Shown here piece by piece: positions 32,175-44,344 of a stretch of DNA of 64,000 nucleotides (position 1 is its first letter; every line of letters begins with the position of its first letter). The stretch comes from Notolepis coatsorum (Eukaryota; Chordata; Actinopteri; Aulopiformes; Paralepididae). A model generated the notes under the pieces. It was not told the origin of the DNA, did not search any database, and worked only from the letters and a program-made list of their open reading frames with translations. The DNA lies in contig OZ020589.1 of assembly GCA_963971535.1 (NCBI GenBank), positions 86,379,796-86,443,795 on the forward strand. Direction: 5' to 3'. The position numbers and the translations under genes were made by a program.

Positions 32175-33034
32175 TAGGGATGTCCCGATCCGATCACGTG
32201 ATCGGGATCGGCGTCGATCACGTGCTTTTCAGAGGATCAGGGATCAGGAAAAAATTATAATAAAAATCGGCAGTCAAAAAAAGAAAATTTTTATTCAACA
32301 AACATGACCATGTCCACGTCTTAAACTCATACGGAGGCCTTAGTTTTGGTTTTAAATTACATATAATATATCATCATTAATGTATTTATTGTCACACAGA
32401 GCAGAATAATTGTCCACAACAAACACATTCCCCTTTAATTTACACCGTTGCAACAAACACATCCCCTTTAATTTAGACCGGCTACACGCTACACGCTACA
32501 CATCACAACAACAGTACAACACGTCGCTCCCGAAACACGGTTAATATCCACTGACTTGAGCAGCTAGACTTAATGTCAGAGGTTTGGAACTAAGCATTTT
32601 AAAATAGAAAGTCAAGCCAGTTGCAATGTTTGCAAGGAGGACAGGCTGGAGGCGAAGTTTTCAGACTAACTTTTCACCTGGAGGATAACGTGACTGAGGA
32701 TTATCGTCGGCGTTTCAGACCAGAATGGACCATTACGTAAGTCGAACACTGAATGTATACTAATGTGCAAACATATATTGAAACTTTTAATATTTCTCAT
32801 ATGAAGCAGAAGCACATTTCTCAGGGTGAATGTAATGACAAAAGCCTCCGCGCTCGCGCCCCGGACTATAGGCAACAGATGGGCTTGTCTCGCTCTGCCA
32901 GTTTCTGACAAAAATGCGTCAAAATTGATTACTAATGTGAAAGATCGGATCGGAAACGATCGGATCGATAGATATTTAAAATCACATGATCGGGATCGGA
33001 TCGGAAGCAAAAAAAGGCGATCGGGACATCCCTA
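32175..33034. mobile_element. hAT element C, non-autonomous, in LINE B
   Basis: 860 bp bounded by the perfect 16-bp terminal inverted repeat TAGGGATGTCCCGATC and flanked by the 8-bp duplication CTTACAGC (32167-32174 and 33035-33042). This is the hAT signature. GATCGGAT-type subterminal repeats lie inside both ends. No transposase frame remains. Confidence 0.95.
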
Positions 33035-33342
33035 CTTACAGCCTGAAGTCTCCCAGCTCCTCCGCTGTTTCAGTGACACCACGCAGCAGAGGTCGAGGCC
33101 ATCATCGGGAGGATGAAGTCATCCATGTGTGCTCTGGATCCCCTCCCCACAGCCCTGGTGAAAGCCAACATCTGCACTATTGGTCCCCTAATGACCAGCA
33201 CCATCAACCTCTGCTTACAGGCTGGCCACATTCCGCCTGCCCTCAAAACTGCCATTATTACCCACCTCCTGAAGAAACCCACCCTGGACCCAGAGGCCCT
33301 CGTTAACTACTGGCTCATCTCCAACCTCCCGTTCCTCTACAA

Positions 33343-34249
33343 CAGACCTGGGCATTGTACGGCCCGCGGGCCGGATACGATGATTCTGACCGGCCCGCGA
33401 AAGATTACATGATAATAAAAAAAAATAATAATAATTTAAATTTTTTTTTTTTTTTTTTAACTTTTTTCTTTTCATGTCAACGTTCACACGCACAATATAC
33501 GCTTAGGAGACATGCTCAGAAGATGTTGGTTCTCTTTGGATCCACCTACATATGTGAACAGACATTCTCAGTCATGACGTTTACCAAGTCCAGGTACAGA
33601 TCCTCTCTCACTGATGAACAACTGGCAGCTGTGCTTCGCATCTCCACCTCAGACATGCAACCTGACTTTGATGGACTTGTTAAAGCTCAACAGAGACTGG
33701 ATTTCTCACACTGAATGAAAAAAAAAGAACTGAAGAACACTAAAATGTGGAAATATAACAAGTGAAATGGGACACTTGATATTTCTTTTTCTTTTTTTTG
33801 CACAGTTCTGAAAACATTAAATGTTTAATATAGGCATGTAAAGTAAAAAGGCTACAAAACTGGGACACTTTTCTTTACACAGTTCAGTGACATGTCTTGT
33901 TTATTTTTGCTATAAGATGATGTGATGTCTTTAGAAAGCTAAGTAAATCCTTGTTTCAATAGTATATGAAACTCAAAATGCCCTTTGTTATTAATGTTTC
34001 ACATTTTGTTTATCATTTTGGAAATAAATTCTATTTGAATAAATTATATTTTTGAAAGCTAACCTCACCTTTTAATTGCCAAATAATAACATACACTCTT
34101 ACCAGGGGTCAAAACAATGCCATTTACTGCTTTTTATATAGAAATAAAATGTATATTATGCATAATTGAGTTTGGAATTTTGGCCCGGCCCTCCAACATA
34201 TTTTCAGTTGCTCATTCGGCCCCCTGGGAAAAATAATTGCCCACCCCTG
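33343..34249 (+). mobile_element. hAT element D in LINE B
   Basis: 907 bp with ends CAGACCTGGGCATT and (inverted) CAGGGGTGGGCAAT, flanked by the 8-bp duplication CTCTACAA (33335-33342 and 34250-34257). It holds the last part of a hAT transposase. The family is the one seen again, inverted, at 36906-38500. Confidence 0.95.
33499..33714 (+). pseudogene. hAT transposase C-terminal dimerisation domain (hATC)
   Basis: Residues YICEQTFSVMTFTKSRYRSS then LTDEQLAAVLRI and MQPDFDGLVKAQQRLDFSH are the C-terminal dimerisation region of ZBED/GTF2IRD2-like hAT transposases, ending in a normal stop. All earlier domains are missing, so this is an internal-deletion derivative of a larger element. Confidence 0.85.
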
Positions 34250-35548
34250 CTCTACAAGGTGCTGGAGAAGGTAGTTGCGGAGCAGCTCCAAGCACACCTC
34301 AGAGACAACAATATCTTCGAGAAGTTCCAGTCTGGGTTCCGCTCTGCACACAGTACAGAGACAGCCCTGGTCAGGGTAACCAACGACCTTCTGATGGCGG
34401 TGGATGATGGAACCCCATCCATTCTGGTCCTTCTCGACCTATCGGCAGCCTTCGACACGGTGGATCATTCCATCCTACTGGACTGTCTCCATTCCAATGT
34501 CGGACTCCGCGACCAAGCCCTTGGCTTGTTCCAGTCCCTCTTGGCTGGTCGGACTGAGTGTGTCTCCCTTGGAGGCGCAACATCCTCCAACCACCCCGTC
34601 AAATGCGGTGTCCCCCAGGGATCCGTCCTCGGCCCCCTGCTGTTCACCCTTTACATGCTCCCCCTCGGCCGCATCATCAGCCGGAACGGTGTGTCGTTCC
34701 ATTGTTACGCTGACGACACCCAGCTGTATATCCAGATCACACCATCATCACCTTCATCACCCCCCACACTGACCGCTTGCCTGGAGGAGACTAAGGCGTG
34801 GATGAACCACAGGTTTTTCCAGGTCAACAGTTCCAAAACACAAACCATGCTGATCGGTACCCCACACCAGGTCCGGTCAACCACCATCACCACCATCTCC
34901 TTCTCTGGTCAGGACATTCCCCTCTCCACCCTTGTCACCAACTTGGGTGTGCAAATGGACCCCCACCTCACATACGAAACACACATCAAACACCTCTGCA
35001 AGACCTCTTTCTTTCACCTCAGAAACATCACTAAACTCTGTTCCTCACTCACCCTGGCAGATTCCGAGAAACTCGTCCACGCTTTTGTTTCCTCCAGGCT
35101 GGACTATTGCAATGCACTCCTCATCGGGATCCCTAGTAAAAGCATTAAAAAACTGCAAACCATCCAGAATGTCGCAGCTAGGATCCTGATGAGGGTGCGC
35201 AAATATGATCACATCACCCCCACCCTCAGATCACTTCACTGGCTCCCCGTGGAACACAGGATTGAGTACAAGGTCTCCCTCCTCACTCACCAGTGCGTAC
35301 ACGGTGGTGCCCCTGCCTACCTCAAGGAACTCCTCACCCCCCAGTCCTCCTCACGCTCCCTCCGCTCCGGCACAGCCTACCTCCTCAAAGCCCCCAGGAC
35401 TAAGCTGCACACCATGGGCGATCGCGCCTTCTGCTCTGCCGCTCCCAGACTATGGAATGCTCTACCCATCCACCTGCGAGCACCACAATCCGTTGAGGCT
35501 TTTAAAAGGGGCCTAAAAACATTTCTTTTTAACAAGGCTTTTGCCTGA
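34250..35548 (+). pseudogene. LINE B reverse transcriptase and C-terminal region, intact frame
   Basis: An uninterrupted frame of more than 425 residues. RT motifs in order: FQSGFRSAHSTETAL, LLDLSAAFDTVDHSILL (first catalytic Asp), GVPQGSVLGPLLFTLYM, YADDTQLYI (catalytic pair) and LGVQMD. The C-terminal region then follows: LDYCNALLIG, LHWLPVEHRIEYK, SLRSGTAYLLKAPRTKLHTM, APRLWNALP. This half is conserved, unlike the endonuclease half, but it cannot be made as a whole ORF2 because of the upstream breaks. Confidence 0.92.
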
Positions 35549-35735
35549 ATTTTTTCTTTTACTTTTATTTTTTACTTCTATTCATTTTATTATTACTTTA
35601 TTTTACTTTTATGTTCTTCCATTTCATTTTAATTATTTTATTCATTTAACTTTTTATCTTTATCTCCTGTAGCACTTTGAGATTCTCACAATATAAAGTG
35701 CGGTACAAATTGAATCTATTATTATTATTATTATT
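35549..35735 (+). repeat. LINE B 3' UTR and ATT tail
   Basis: T-rich UTR, then tgtagcactttgagattctc and ataaagtgcggtacaaattg, the L2 3' hairpin/tail region, and an (att)n tail at 35717-35735. Confidence 0.85.
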
Positions 35736-36699
35736 ATCTCAGAAGACCTGTCATGGACAACACACATAGACTCAGTCATAAAGAAGGTGAAGCAGCGCCT
35801 CTACCACCTGAGACAGTTACGGAAGTTCAGCGTATTGGGGAAGATACTCCAGTCCTTCTACTCCGGAGCTGAAGAGAGCATCTTGACTGGGAACATCACT
35901 GCCTGGTATGGAAACAGCAAGGCACAGGACAAGAAGGCCCTACAGAGAGTGGTGCGCTCAGCTGAGCGTACTACGGGTATTGCACTACCACCCCTGCAGG
36001 TCTTATATAACAAGAGGTGCAAATCCAGAGCCTGCAGAATAATGAAAGACCCTCACCACCCCAACAACAGCCTGTTCACGCGGCTGCGGTCAGGCAAACG
36101 CCTGCGCACACCAGCAACTAGGACAGAGAGACTTCGGCTCAGCTTCTTCCCCCAGGCCATCAGAGTCTTGAACACTGAACTCTCCACACACAAGCACACA
36201 TGAGCACACACACAACACACACACTGTATACGCTCACACACTAACAGTCACTTTAAGCATGAACACACACACACACATGCTGCACACGCTCACACTCAAT
36301 GGTCACTTTACACAATGAAAAGGTCACAAAAAATAAAAATAAAGAACGGGAGTGGTTCTTGTATAGTAAATAGATGGATACAGCAAGATAGCATAAGGAT
36401 ATATAGTATAACTGTAGACTGTATAGGATAGTATTGTATAGTAGTGTACATAAGACCCAGTGCCTCATCCGTAGTTAACATTGTATTGCACTATCGCAGG
36501 ACCTTAGCATGTCTTTACAATGCTTTTGGTAAACTTTATGTACATTATACCTGTTGTCTTATTCTTATTACTTGTATTATTGCACAAATGTCTTATTCTT
36601 ATTACTTGTATTATTGCACAATCGCTGCGGGCATGACCTCCCGCATTTCACTGTATGCTTGTATGCCGTGACAAATAAAACTCTTGACTTGACTTGACT
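35736..36699 (+). mobile_element. LINE A, part 2 (C-terminal region and 3' UTR)
   Basis: Resumes exactly where part 1 stopped: ISEDLSWTTHIDSVIKKVKQ, then RLYHLRQLRKFSVLGKILQS, TAWYGNSKAQDKKALQRVV, KDPHHPNNSLF and LRLSFFPQAIRVLN, ending in a stop at about 36203. The 3' UTR has CA-rich runs and ends acaaataaaactcttgactt with a repeated TTGAC tail near 36680-36699. Confidence 0.92.
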
Positions 36700-36705
36700 G
36701 AGTAG

Positions 36706-36897
36706 GAGCTCATGATCAATGATATCAAATGTCACACCAAAATCCAGAAGCACAGCACCCACAATTGACTCTATGTGTTTCAACCAGTTATCAGTACGCG
36801 ATGTTAGTGCTGTGCCTGTGGAGTAGCCGACTTTATATGCATGCTGGTATTCTGAGTTAATGCTGTTTTCCTCCAAATATCCCTGAATTAGCTTACA
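36706..36897 (-). mobile_element. LINE RT fragment (other family)
   Basis: Minus-strand residues EYQHAYKVGYSTGTALTSRT and VGAVLLDFGVTFDIIDHELL are RT motifs 1-2 ('Q.aYr.g.ST.tAL', 'lLDfs.aFD.idH'). The usual DFSAAFD has become DFGVTFD. Only about 60 residues are kept. Its type (no SxFD L2 pattern) could fit the LINE family of 232-648, but that is a guess. Confidence 0.75.
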
Positions 36898-37582
36898 TAC
36901 TAGACCAGGGGTGAGCAGTTATTTTTCCTGAGGGGCCACATGAGAAACAGAGACTATTGTGGAGGACCGGGCCAATATGCTAAACTCATATTGTGGAGGA
37001 TCGGGCCAATAGGCTCAACTCATATTGTGGAGGGCCGGGCCAATAGGCTCAACTCAATTCTGCATAATATTATTATAACATTTTAATTGTATTTCTTCAT
37101 AAAATTGCATTGTTTTGACAAGCTGCGATTGGTAAGAATACATGTTATGATTAAGCAATGAAACATTTAGGTTGGCTTACAAAACATTTAATTTATTCAA
37201 TCAAATTGTCAATTGTTTGGAAAGGTTCTCCTCCTGGAAAGAGTAACAATCCAGCAGTGGTTCTGACTTAAAGTGCACTGCCAGTACCACATCAATATCT
37301 GAAATGAAGAGAAAATAATTATAATAATAAAGAAAAATAAACACTAACCTTCTTACTGTCTTATACCTTCATGCACTCTTCCTACTATACTAACATGTCT
37401 CTACTACTATGCACTCAACACTGCAGCACCCAAGTTTCGGCACTGTTTGATGAACATAGTTACTCAGTTGAAAGAGTTGTACCTTCCTGCTGACTAAGTA
37501 GCTTTGGATAAAAGCGTTCAGCTAAATGACTAAATGTATATGAGATCAGACTGCAGCCTTTGGGATGTCTTTGCTTTTTTTC

Positions 37583-37822
37583 TCACAAAACTCTTGAATC
37601 TCTGCCTTCAGGTCCCAAACTCCTTTCAGCACTTTGCCGAGCCGTCTGACAGCTGTGTTGTAGCCGTTTACTTTCTTGCATCAGTTTCCCCATCAGATTT
37701 GGACAACCATCCGTTGTGACGCCTGCCTGTCTGTCCCATTTCAGTCCCCACTTGTCCACGCATGCATACCGTCCCTCCGTGAACAGACCGCTCCCTGTCG
37801 ACATCCCTTTCATTGACCGCAT
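37583..37822 (-). pseudogene. hAT transposase middle fragment
   Basis: Minus-strand residues LKWDRQAGVTTDGCPNLMGK resemble the catalytic-core region of ZBED/GTF2IRD2-like transposases ('..vTDGapsM.Gk..G...l'), where the Asp of TDG is a catalytic residue. About 80 residues remain, broken at the upstream side where the nested repeat starts (37834). Confidence 0.65.
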
Positions 37823-37833
37823 TGCCGCCAGCA

Positions 37834-38190
37834 GTGGTGGAAAGTAATTAAGTATTTTTACTTAAGTATTGTACTTAAGTCTATTTTCGAGCTACTTGTG
37901 TGAGTATTTTCATTTTAGGGAACTTTATACTTTTAGTGCTTTTATACTTTGAAGGAAATTATTTTGCATAGAAAACATGATATATACAAAATAAAAAATG
38001 TATGAAGATTATATACTTTCACATTTGAAGCCTGTCAACTTCAACAGGATGTACTCAGAGCAGCATAACTGGACCACATACCACTTTAACACAACATACA
38101 GAGGTCAATGGATACACAAACGTCATGTAGAATGTGTACTTTTACTTTAGATACTTAAGTACATTCAATACAGCAAATACTACTTTTAGT
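37834..38190. mobile_element. nested hAT-like 'acttaagta' element
   Basis: Starts CAGTGGTGGAAAGTAATTAA inside the transposase scrap of element E and continues tacttaagtattgtactta, gtgagtattttcattttagg. Ends are uncertain: a tacttttactttagatactt step lies near 38135, but no CCACCACTG terminus was found. So it is truncated or its right end is mutated. Confidence 0.6.
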
Positions 38191-38500
38191 TAAACATGGC
38201 TTTACCTCTGACTTCAGTAAATAAATACTTAGTAGTCCATGTTTTGTTGAAAACATCAACCTTTCTTTTTTTAGCATGAACGGAAATTGTTGAGAGCTAA
38301 CGTCTTGTCTCTTGAAAACTGCACGTGTCCATTACTTACGTGAATACAAACATTTACAATAAAAAACCGTAAAAATAAAAGCAACACGGTTTTAGTCCAC
38401 GCATGTTATGAAATACATTTATTTCTAAATGTCCAATTGACCTTACAGGATCAGCCAAAGGGCCGGAAGTGGCCAGGGGGCGGCACAATGCCCAGGTCTG

Positions 38501-39108
<608 letters not shown>

Positions 39109-40172
39109 CTATTCTCACATATACACACAGCCATTTGCACACACACAACTATTCTCACAGCTAGCTATTCTCACATATACACACAGCCATTAGCACACAC
39201 AACTATTATCACATATACACACAACTACTCTCACATACTGTATACACAGCTATTCTCTCACATACACACAACTATTCTCACATACTGTATACACAGCTAT
39301 TTTCTCACATACACACAGCTATTCTCTTACTGTATATACACACAGCTATTCTCTTACATACACACATCTATTCCCACACACACACACAACCATTATCACA
39401 CATACACACAGCTATTCTCACACATAGTTAATCTTTTACATACAGGTACACACAGCTATTCTCACACATACAGTTATTCTCTTACATACACACAGCTATT
39501 CTCTCACATACGTACAGTTATTCTCTTACACACACATAGCTATTCTCTCACATACACACAGCTATTCTCTGACATACACACAGCTATTCTCTTACATACA
39601 CACAGCTATTCTCTCACATACGTACAGTTATTCTCTTACATACACACAGCTATTCTCTCACATACACACAGCTATTCTCTGACATACACACAGCTATTCT
39701 CTGACATACACATAGCCATTCTCTCACATACACACAGCTATTCTCTCACATACGTACAGTTATTCTCTTACATACACATAGCTATTCTCTCACATACACA
39801 CAGCTATTCTCTGACATACACACAGCTATTCTCTTACATACACACAGCTATTCTCTCACATACGTACAGTTATTCTCTTACATACACACAGTTATTCTCT
39901 TACATACACACAGCTATTCTCTCACATACACACAGCTATTCTCTCACATACACAGCTATTCTCTCACACATACACACAGCTATTCTCTCACATACACACA
40001 TCTATTCTCTCACATACACACAGCTATTCTCTCACATACACACAGCTATTCTCTCACATACACACAGTTATTATCTCGCATACACACAGAGCCATTCCCA
40101 CACATGCACACAGCTATTCTCACATACACACAGCTATTCTCTCACATACACACAGCTATTCTCTCACATACA
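39109..40172. repeat. ~22-bp minisatellite, left part
   Basis: Units of ctctcacatacacacagct plus att, with variants (cttacatacaca, tacgtacagtt, gacatacaca). Higher-order blocks of about 100-150 bp recur between 39470 and 39900. The array breaks off in mid-unit at 40172 and continues in the same phase and orientation at 59502. Confidence 0.95.
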
Positions 40173-40229
40173 CAGGGCCTCCGCTAGGGGTGTGCGAGCA
40201 GTGCGGTCGCACAGGCCCTCGCGAGAAGG

Positions 40230-40712
40230 GGGTCATCGCAAGATTTACATTTTTTTTTTTTTTTTTTTTTATAAAAAAAAAATAGAACGTTAACAATCAC
40301 TTTCCATCACAGACCTAAAATCTAGTTTTGCTTTCATGCTTATATATTTCACATCATTAGACACGTTTGTAGAATAGTGTTCCGGGCTGCGGCTCTGCAG
40401 ATATACTATTGGTTTCATTCAATGACCCGTTTACTTTTGTGCAAAGCATCGTGGGAGGACTAACACTAGGGGGAGCTGGTTGGCGTCGGTCTGGTAGTCG
40501 GCACAGAGATGTGAAGAAGACCGGTATTATCCACGAGGGGAGGGGGTACAGGTACGGTCTATTCGGCGCTATCCACGGGAGCGAGTGGATGTCTTGGCCA
40601 AGAGCATCCTACTTTTGAAAATCAAATGTGCAGCATCGGAGCAGAAGAAATAACGCTGCGTGCCGTAAGCTTATCAATACCAAGTATAGTGATTAGGTTA
40701 TGCCAAGACGAA
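40230..40712. other. poly-T run and unrecognised sequence
   Basis: A T run of about 26 bases at 40248-40272 is followed by A-rich and then GC-richer sequence. 40400-40620 contains a short plus frame without recognisable motif. It may belong to the hAT-like element whose end is at 40173. Confidence 0.35.
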
Positions 40713-41490
40713 GAGATTTTGATTTTGATTTTATTAGGGATCCCCATTAGCTGGTGCGATAGCAACCAGCTAGTCTTCCTGGGGTCCACACACAAAAAAA
40801 CATACAAAAACAATCACTATTGCAAAAACAAAATTATTAAAAGTCAGTACACACAATGCATAATGAAACTACGGTAACAATTAAGATAGCTAAAATTACA
40901 TTAGTGTAAAACAAAAACAAAAAATTACTTTACAGTGTTAAAAACAATTTAAGATTCTTTTAAAAAGTGAATCTACTGTAAATGTAGCAGAGGTTCCGAG
41001 GCAGGCCATTCCAAAGAGTTAATGCTCTAAAAATAAAATATCTCCCCAAAGCGCTGGTTCTAGGACCTGGCAATTCAAGCTGCCCACTACTGGAACCTCT
41101 AGTGTAATGCTTGTGCACAGTATTACTAAAAACAATCTGATTATGTATAAAAACAGGAGTTTTACTGCTCATGACCAACTTGAACAGCACATGTATATTA
41201 AAAGACAATCTATTTTCAACGTTAAGCCAAGAGAGGCAGGCATGCATGCAGACCTTAGTGAGCAGCCCAGTACCAATCGTGCTGCCCTGTTCTGGACCAC
41301 CTGGAGCTTCCTGAGGTCACCACTGGCAGCAGATGACCACATCGCAGAGCAATAGTCAAGATGACATAAAACTAAACTTTACACTATCTGACATAAAAGG
41401 GGACGGGCAACAAAAGAAGCACATTTCCTGGAAATACCAATTGCTCGTCCCATTTTTTAAACAATATAATTAATATGCTGAGACCAAGAC
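40713..41490 (-). mobile_element. Rex1-type LINE, 3' part
   Basis: The minus-strand C-terminal region reads HKHYTRGSSSGQLELPGPRT, YFIFRALTLWNGLP, with WSQHINYIV and KMGRAI further upstream. The 3' end on the minus strand is ctaatggggatccctaataa followed by a repeated AAATC-type tail (40713-40730). Stops and frame changes are present (for example a stop after WSQHINYIV). The LINE continues upstream only at 49821, being split by the 8.3-kb element. Confidence 0.88.
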
Positions 41491-41656
41491 CCAGATAGCA
41501 AAAGGTGTTAATTCAATGTTGATTTATGGTCACAATGCTTGATTTTTGGTTAAGGTCGACGATTGATGTTGAATCACCCATTAACCGCTAAAGCAATTGA
41601 CTATTGTTGAAAACATATCATTGAATCAATATTGTTTTGTGGTTGCATTTTAATGA

Positions 41657-41821
41657 TTGAAATGCCAATATCTAATAAATGTTGAATCAACGGATGCTGC
41701 TCAACATGCTGTCATCATTGTCTCATCACCCAGACTGCACTGCACTTGTGCTGCCCCGCCTCCCAGAATGCACCTGTGCGGCAGCTTCCTGGCTGCTACC
41801 TCATGTCTCTCTGCATCGGTG
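41657..41821 (+). other. exon-like segment with consensus donor
   Basis: GC-richer stretch ending ctctctgcatcg at a gtgagtac donor (41820). A plus frame of 60 residues is open across it, but no family is recognised. It could be a 5' exon of a gene carried by the 8.3-kb element. Confidence 0.3.
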
Positions 41822-41849
41822 AGTACTGCATGGCAATAATGTCGATTAT

Positions 41850-42086
41850 GTTGTATGTTGTATGTTGTATGTATGCTTTCGATTGCAAACGCCAGCGGAG
41901 TAGTGCCGTGTTCGTTTTTACATGGTAGAGAATATTATATTAACCGTTATTCATGCCTGCTAGCTGAAGCTAATTTAGCTAGTAGCGTTAGCAGTTAGCT
42001 ATGATGAATGTTTCTTGTTTCTTGATTTTGGTGTTTAGTGATATCCACCTGTTGTATATACTGTTATACATTTTATGTAGGCTAAT
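41850..42086. repeat. 230-bp direct repeat, first copy
   Basis: From gtatgctttcgattgcaaac through ttatgtaggcta this matches 42789-43016 nearly base for base (a handful of differences and one 8-base insertion, cttgtttc). It holds agctgaagctaatttagcta and related tagc steps. Confidence 0.95.
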
Positions 42087-42788
42087 GCTCTTAAGCGCGG
42101 TGAAAATGAGTGCGGCGAAACTATTGAAAGTAATGTAACAAGCGGTAGATACAATGTGCAAGCACTGGAGTCATATTGGGAGTTGGGGCTAACTAGCTTA
42201 GCTCTGTGGAAGAGCCGCGGTAAATCTAGGGACGTTAAGGCGGCGAGGTGAGAGATTTGACAAAACACTGTGGAAGATATTGTTGTTAAGAAGCGAGTCG
42301 AGTGGTTCGTTGGTGTGATTGTGGCCGTATTAATGGTTATATTTAATGCGGTAATAAGTGTAAGACGATGTTGTTATGGAGAAGCAGTCGCGGGTTGCAT
42401 GAGCATGAGGCTGGCTAGGCTGTTAGCTTGCGTGCAACTGTTTTGTGAGTTTGCGGGCGACATGTGTTATGATTAGAGTTTTGAAAATGATGGTTAGGAA
42501 GTATTAGAGGACGCGGTGGATGTCGTGGCATTGTATTAGGACGAAACTGAGTGTTTTGTGATAATAGTTGTACGTTGTCGCGGTGTACATCGGTTGCTGT
42601 GCGTTTGCGCTTCTGCGCATGCGCGTTACAACGCGGATCGCTGTTTTTTCTTTTCATTCGCTCTGGGGATGGATAACGGGTGAGGAAATATTTGGCATTG
42701 TGTTCAAATGTTTGTATTTGTATATTGATATTGTATGTTTGTGTAACAAGGGGAAGAGATGTGAAATGTATGATGATTAGATTATGGG
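42087..42788. other. spacer between the direct repeats
   Basis: About 700 bp of moderately GC-rich sequence. It contains frames of up to 137 residues on the minus strand, without recognisable motif. Duplication of the flanks suggests that unequal exchange or a two-step insertion created it. Confidence 0.4.
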
Positions 42789-43016
42789 AGTATGTTGTAT
42801 GTTGTATGTTGTATGCTTTCGATTGCAAACGCCAGCGGAGTAGTGCCGTGTTCGTTTTTACATGGTAGAGAATATTATATTAACCGGTATTCATGCCTGC
42901 TAGCTGAAGCTAATTTAGCTAGTAGCGTTAGCAGTTAGCTATGATGAATGTTTCTTGATTTTGGTGTTTAGTGATATCCACCTGTTGTATATACTGTTAT
43001 ACATTTTATGTAGGCT
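42789..43016. repeat. 230-bp direct repeat, second copy
   Basis: See first copy; about 97-98% identical by eye, hence recent relative to the surrounding element. Confidence 0.95.
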
Positions 43017-43544
43017 AACGTCAGTAACGTTTCAAAATGTGGCTTATGATGTATTCTTTAACAGGATACACTGGCACAATCAGTTAGCTTAGCATTGCTG
43101 CTACCTTGCTTGCTAAAAAGTCATGGTAAACCGGGCCTGTCTCTCTCCCTCCCTCCCTAATGTGTTTGTGCTTAAAACAGTGAATGATGACCGCATGTTC
43201 TCAGAGCATTTTCAGAGCACTGTTAAACTGTTAAATGGTCATTTTAAAACTAATATAAGAAATTAATGTATATAGTGGTATATTTATGAGGGGAAAAAAT
43301 ATTTGCAACAACTTTTTACATTTATACAGGTAGGTTATTGATAACTAATTCTGCTATGAGTGTCATATTACAGTGACATTCATACAGTATCCTTTGATTT
43401 CACATAATTTAATTATTATTTCACAATAAAATACTGTAATCAAAATCCTCTGTAATATCACATCAGATTTTGTAATCTCACAATAACATAGCAATATTTC
43501 ACATTTAATTATTATTTCACAATAATAGTAATCAAAATCGAAAG
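43017..43544. other. no recognisable feature
   Basis: AT-rich; an imperfect doublet of tttcacataatttaattatt / atttcacaataa steps at 43400-43520. No frame. Confidence 0.4.
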
Positions 43545-43985
43545 GTCCATTTGCATATTATTGGTATCTAGGGACATCTATGGACCTCAGGGAATGTATT
43601 CACATTGTCAGAAATATTGTGTCTATTACTAGGCTTGCTTAAATTGTGATGAAACAAATGAGAATATGAATTATGATGTTTCTTTGCATCTTTGACAGTG
43701 AATAACACCATGCTAATAATGACCAAACATTAAAAACTGCCACTGATCTCGTTCAGTCCCCTCTTGAGGACATGTGTAAAAAAAAAATCGAAGGAAATTA
43801 ATAAAGGGAAGATGATTAAACCGAAGGTTCTGTAGATGCAGTACTGAATTCTCCCATCCGGACCAATGCAATTTGAAATATTATTATAGAATATGATGCT
43901 TATAAATGACCTTATTATAGCCAATTCGCACATTTATATATATATTATCTTTCAAATGCCTGAGTTCAATTTGGATTTAGTATCA
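43545..43985. repeat. interspersed repeat A, copy 2
   Basis: Same family and orientation as 11795-12243 (ttggtatctagggacatcta, ttactaggcttg, gaataacaccatg, aaagggaagatgattaaac). It ends just before the exon-like segment. Confidence 0.65.
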
Positions 43986-44112
43986 CCAGGCATGCATAAG
44001 AACAGATAATAATCTACTGTAATCTACTGTACTTTGAAATTTTCCCCACAGTGCAACCGTTTTGAAACTAATTTCAGATCTAATTGTTTCTCCCACTTTG
44101 GCCTCCTGACAG

Positions 44113-44301
44113 ACACCGATGCCCTTCAAAAGATCCAAGATGCCCTGGGTCAGAGAGGACGGACCATCCTGCAGTTCTGCCAGAAACTGGACAACCCGGA
44201 GATCAGGGAAGTTCTGGCCAGATATGATCCAGAGGCTTCGAAGAACACTCCTTATGGTGTACTTCAAGGAGCCTACGGAGAAACTGCTGCTCGGAGTTGA
44301 T
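44113..44301 (+). other. exon-like segment in the 8.3-kb element
   Basis: 189 nt between a good acceptor (tttggcctcctgacag) and a consensus donor (gtaagttt). One phase is open throughout (MPFKRSKMPWVREDGPSC). The phase with the most protein-like composition and GC-rich third positions (TDALQKIQDALGQRGRTILQ, EIREVLARYDPEASKN) ends in a stop one codon before the donor. So the reading phase is undecided. No family recognised. Confidence 0.4.
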
Positions 44302-44344
44302 GTAAGTTTTATTTATTTAAATATTAAAATATTTGAAATGCTAA

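Larger units (their letters stand above)
30511..35735 (+). mobile_element. LINE B (L2/Maui type), inserted in LINE A and holding two hATs
   Basis: Near full length: 5' UTR (30511-30874), endonuclease (30875-31720), linker (31775-32174), RT (34250-35548) and an L2-type 3' UTR ending aaagtgcggtacaaattg plus an ATT-repeat tail. Without the two hAT insertions it is about 3.4 kb, a normal L2 size. Its ends abut the broken LINE A codons, leaving at most a 2-bp overlap (at), so any target duplication is minimal. Confidence 0.92.
36906..38500 (-). mobile_element. hAT element E, same family as D
   Basis: Left end CAGGGGTGAGCAGTTATTTTTCC and right end (inverted) CAGACCTGGGCATTGT are those of element D in the opposite orientation. 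Flanks tactagac (36898-36905) and gactagac (38501-38508) are an 8-bp duplication with one changed base. Inside: a 33-34-bp triplicate (36956-37055, tattgtggagg...gggccaatagg), a transposase scrap on the minus strand, and a nested 'acttaagta' element. Confidence 0.85.

Noticed and set aside
39109-40172. Regularly spaced repeats, possible CRISPR-like array
   Set aside because: No unique spacers of constant length; units are contiguous and the genome is eukaryotic.
42415-42828. 137-residue minus frame between the direct repeats
   Set aside because: Low-complexity His/Thr/Asn composition, no domain and no splice signals; likely chance.
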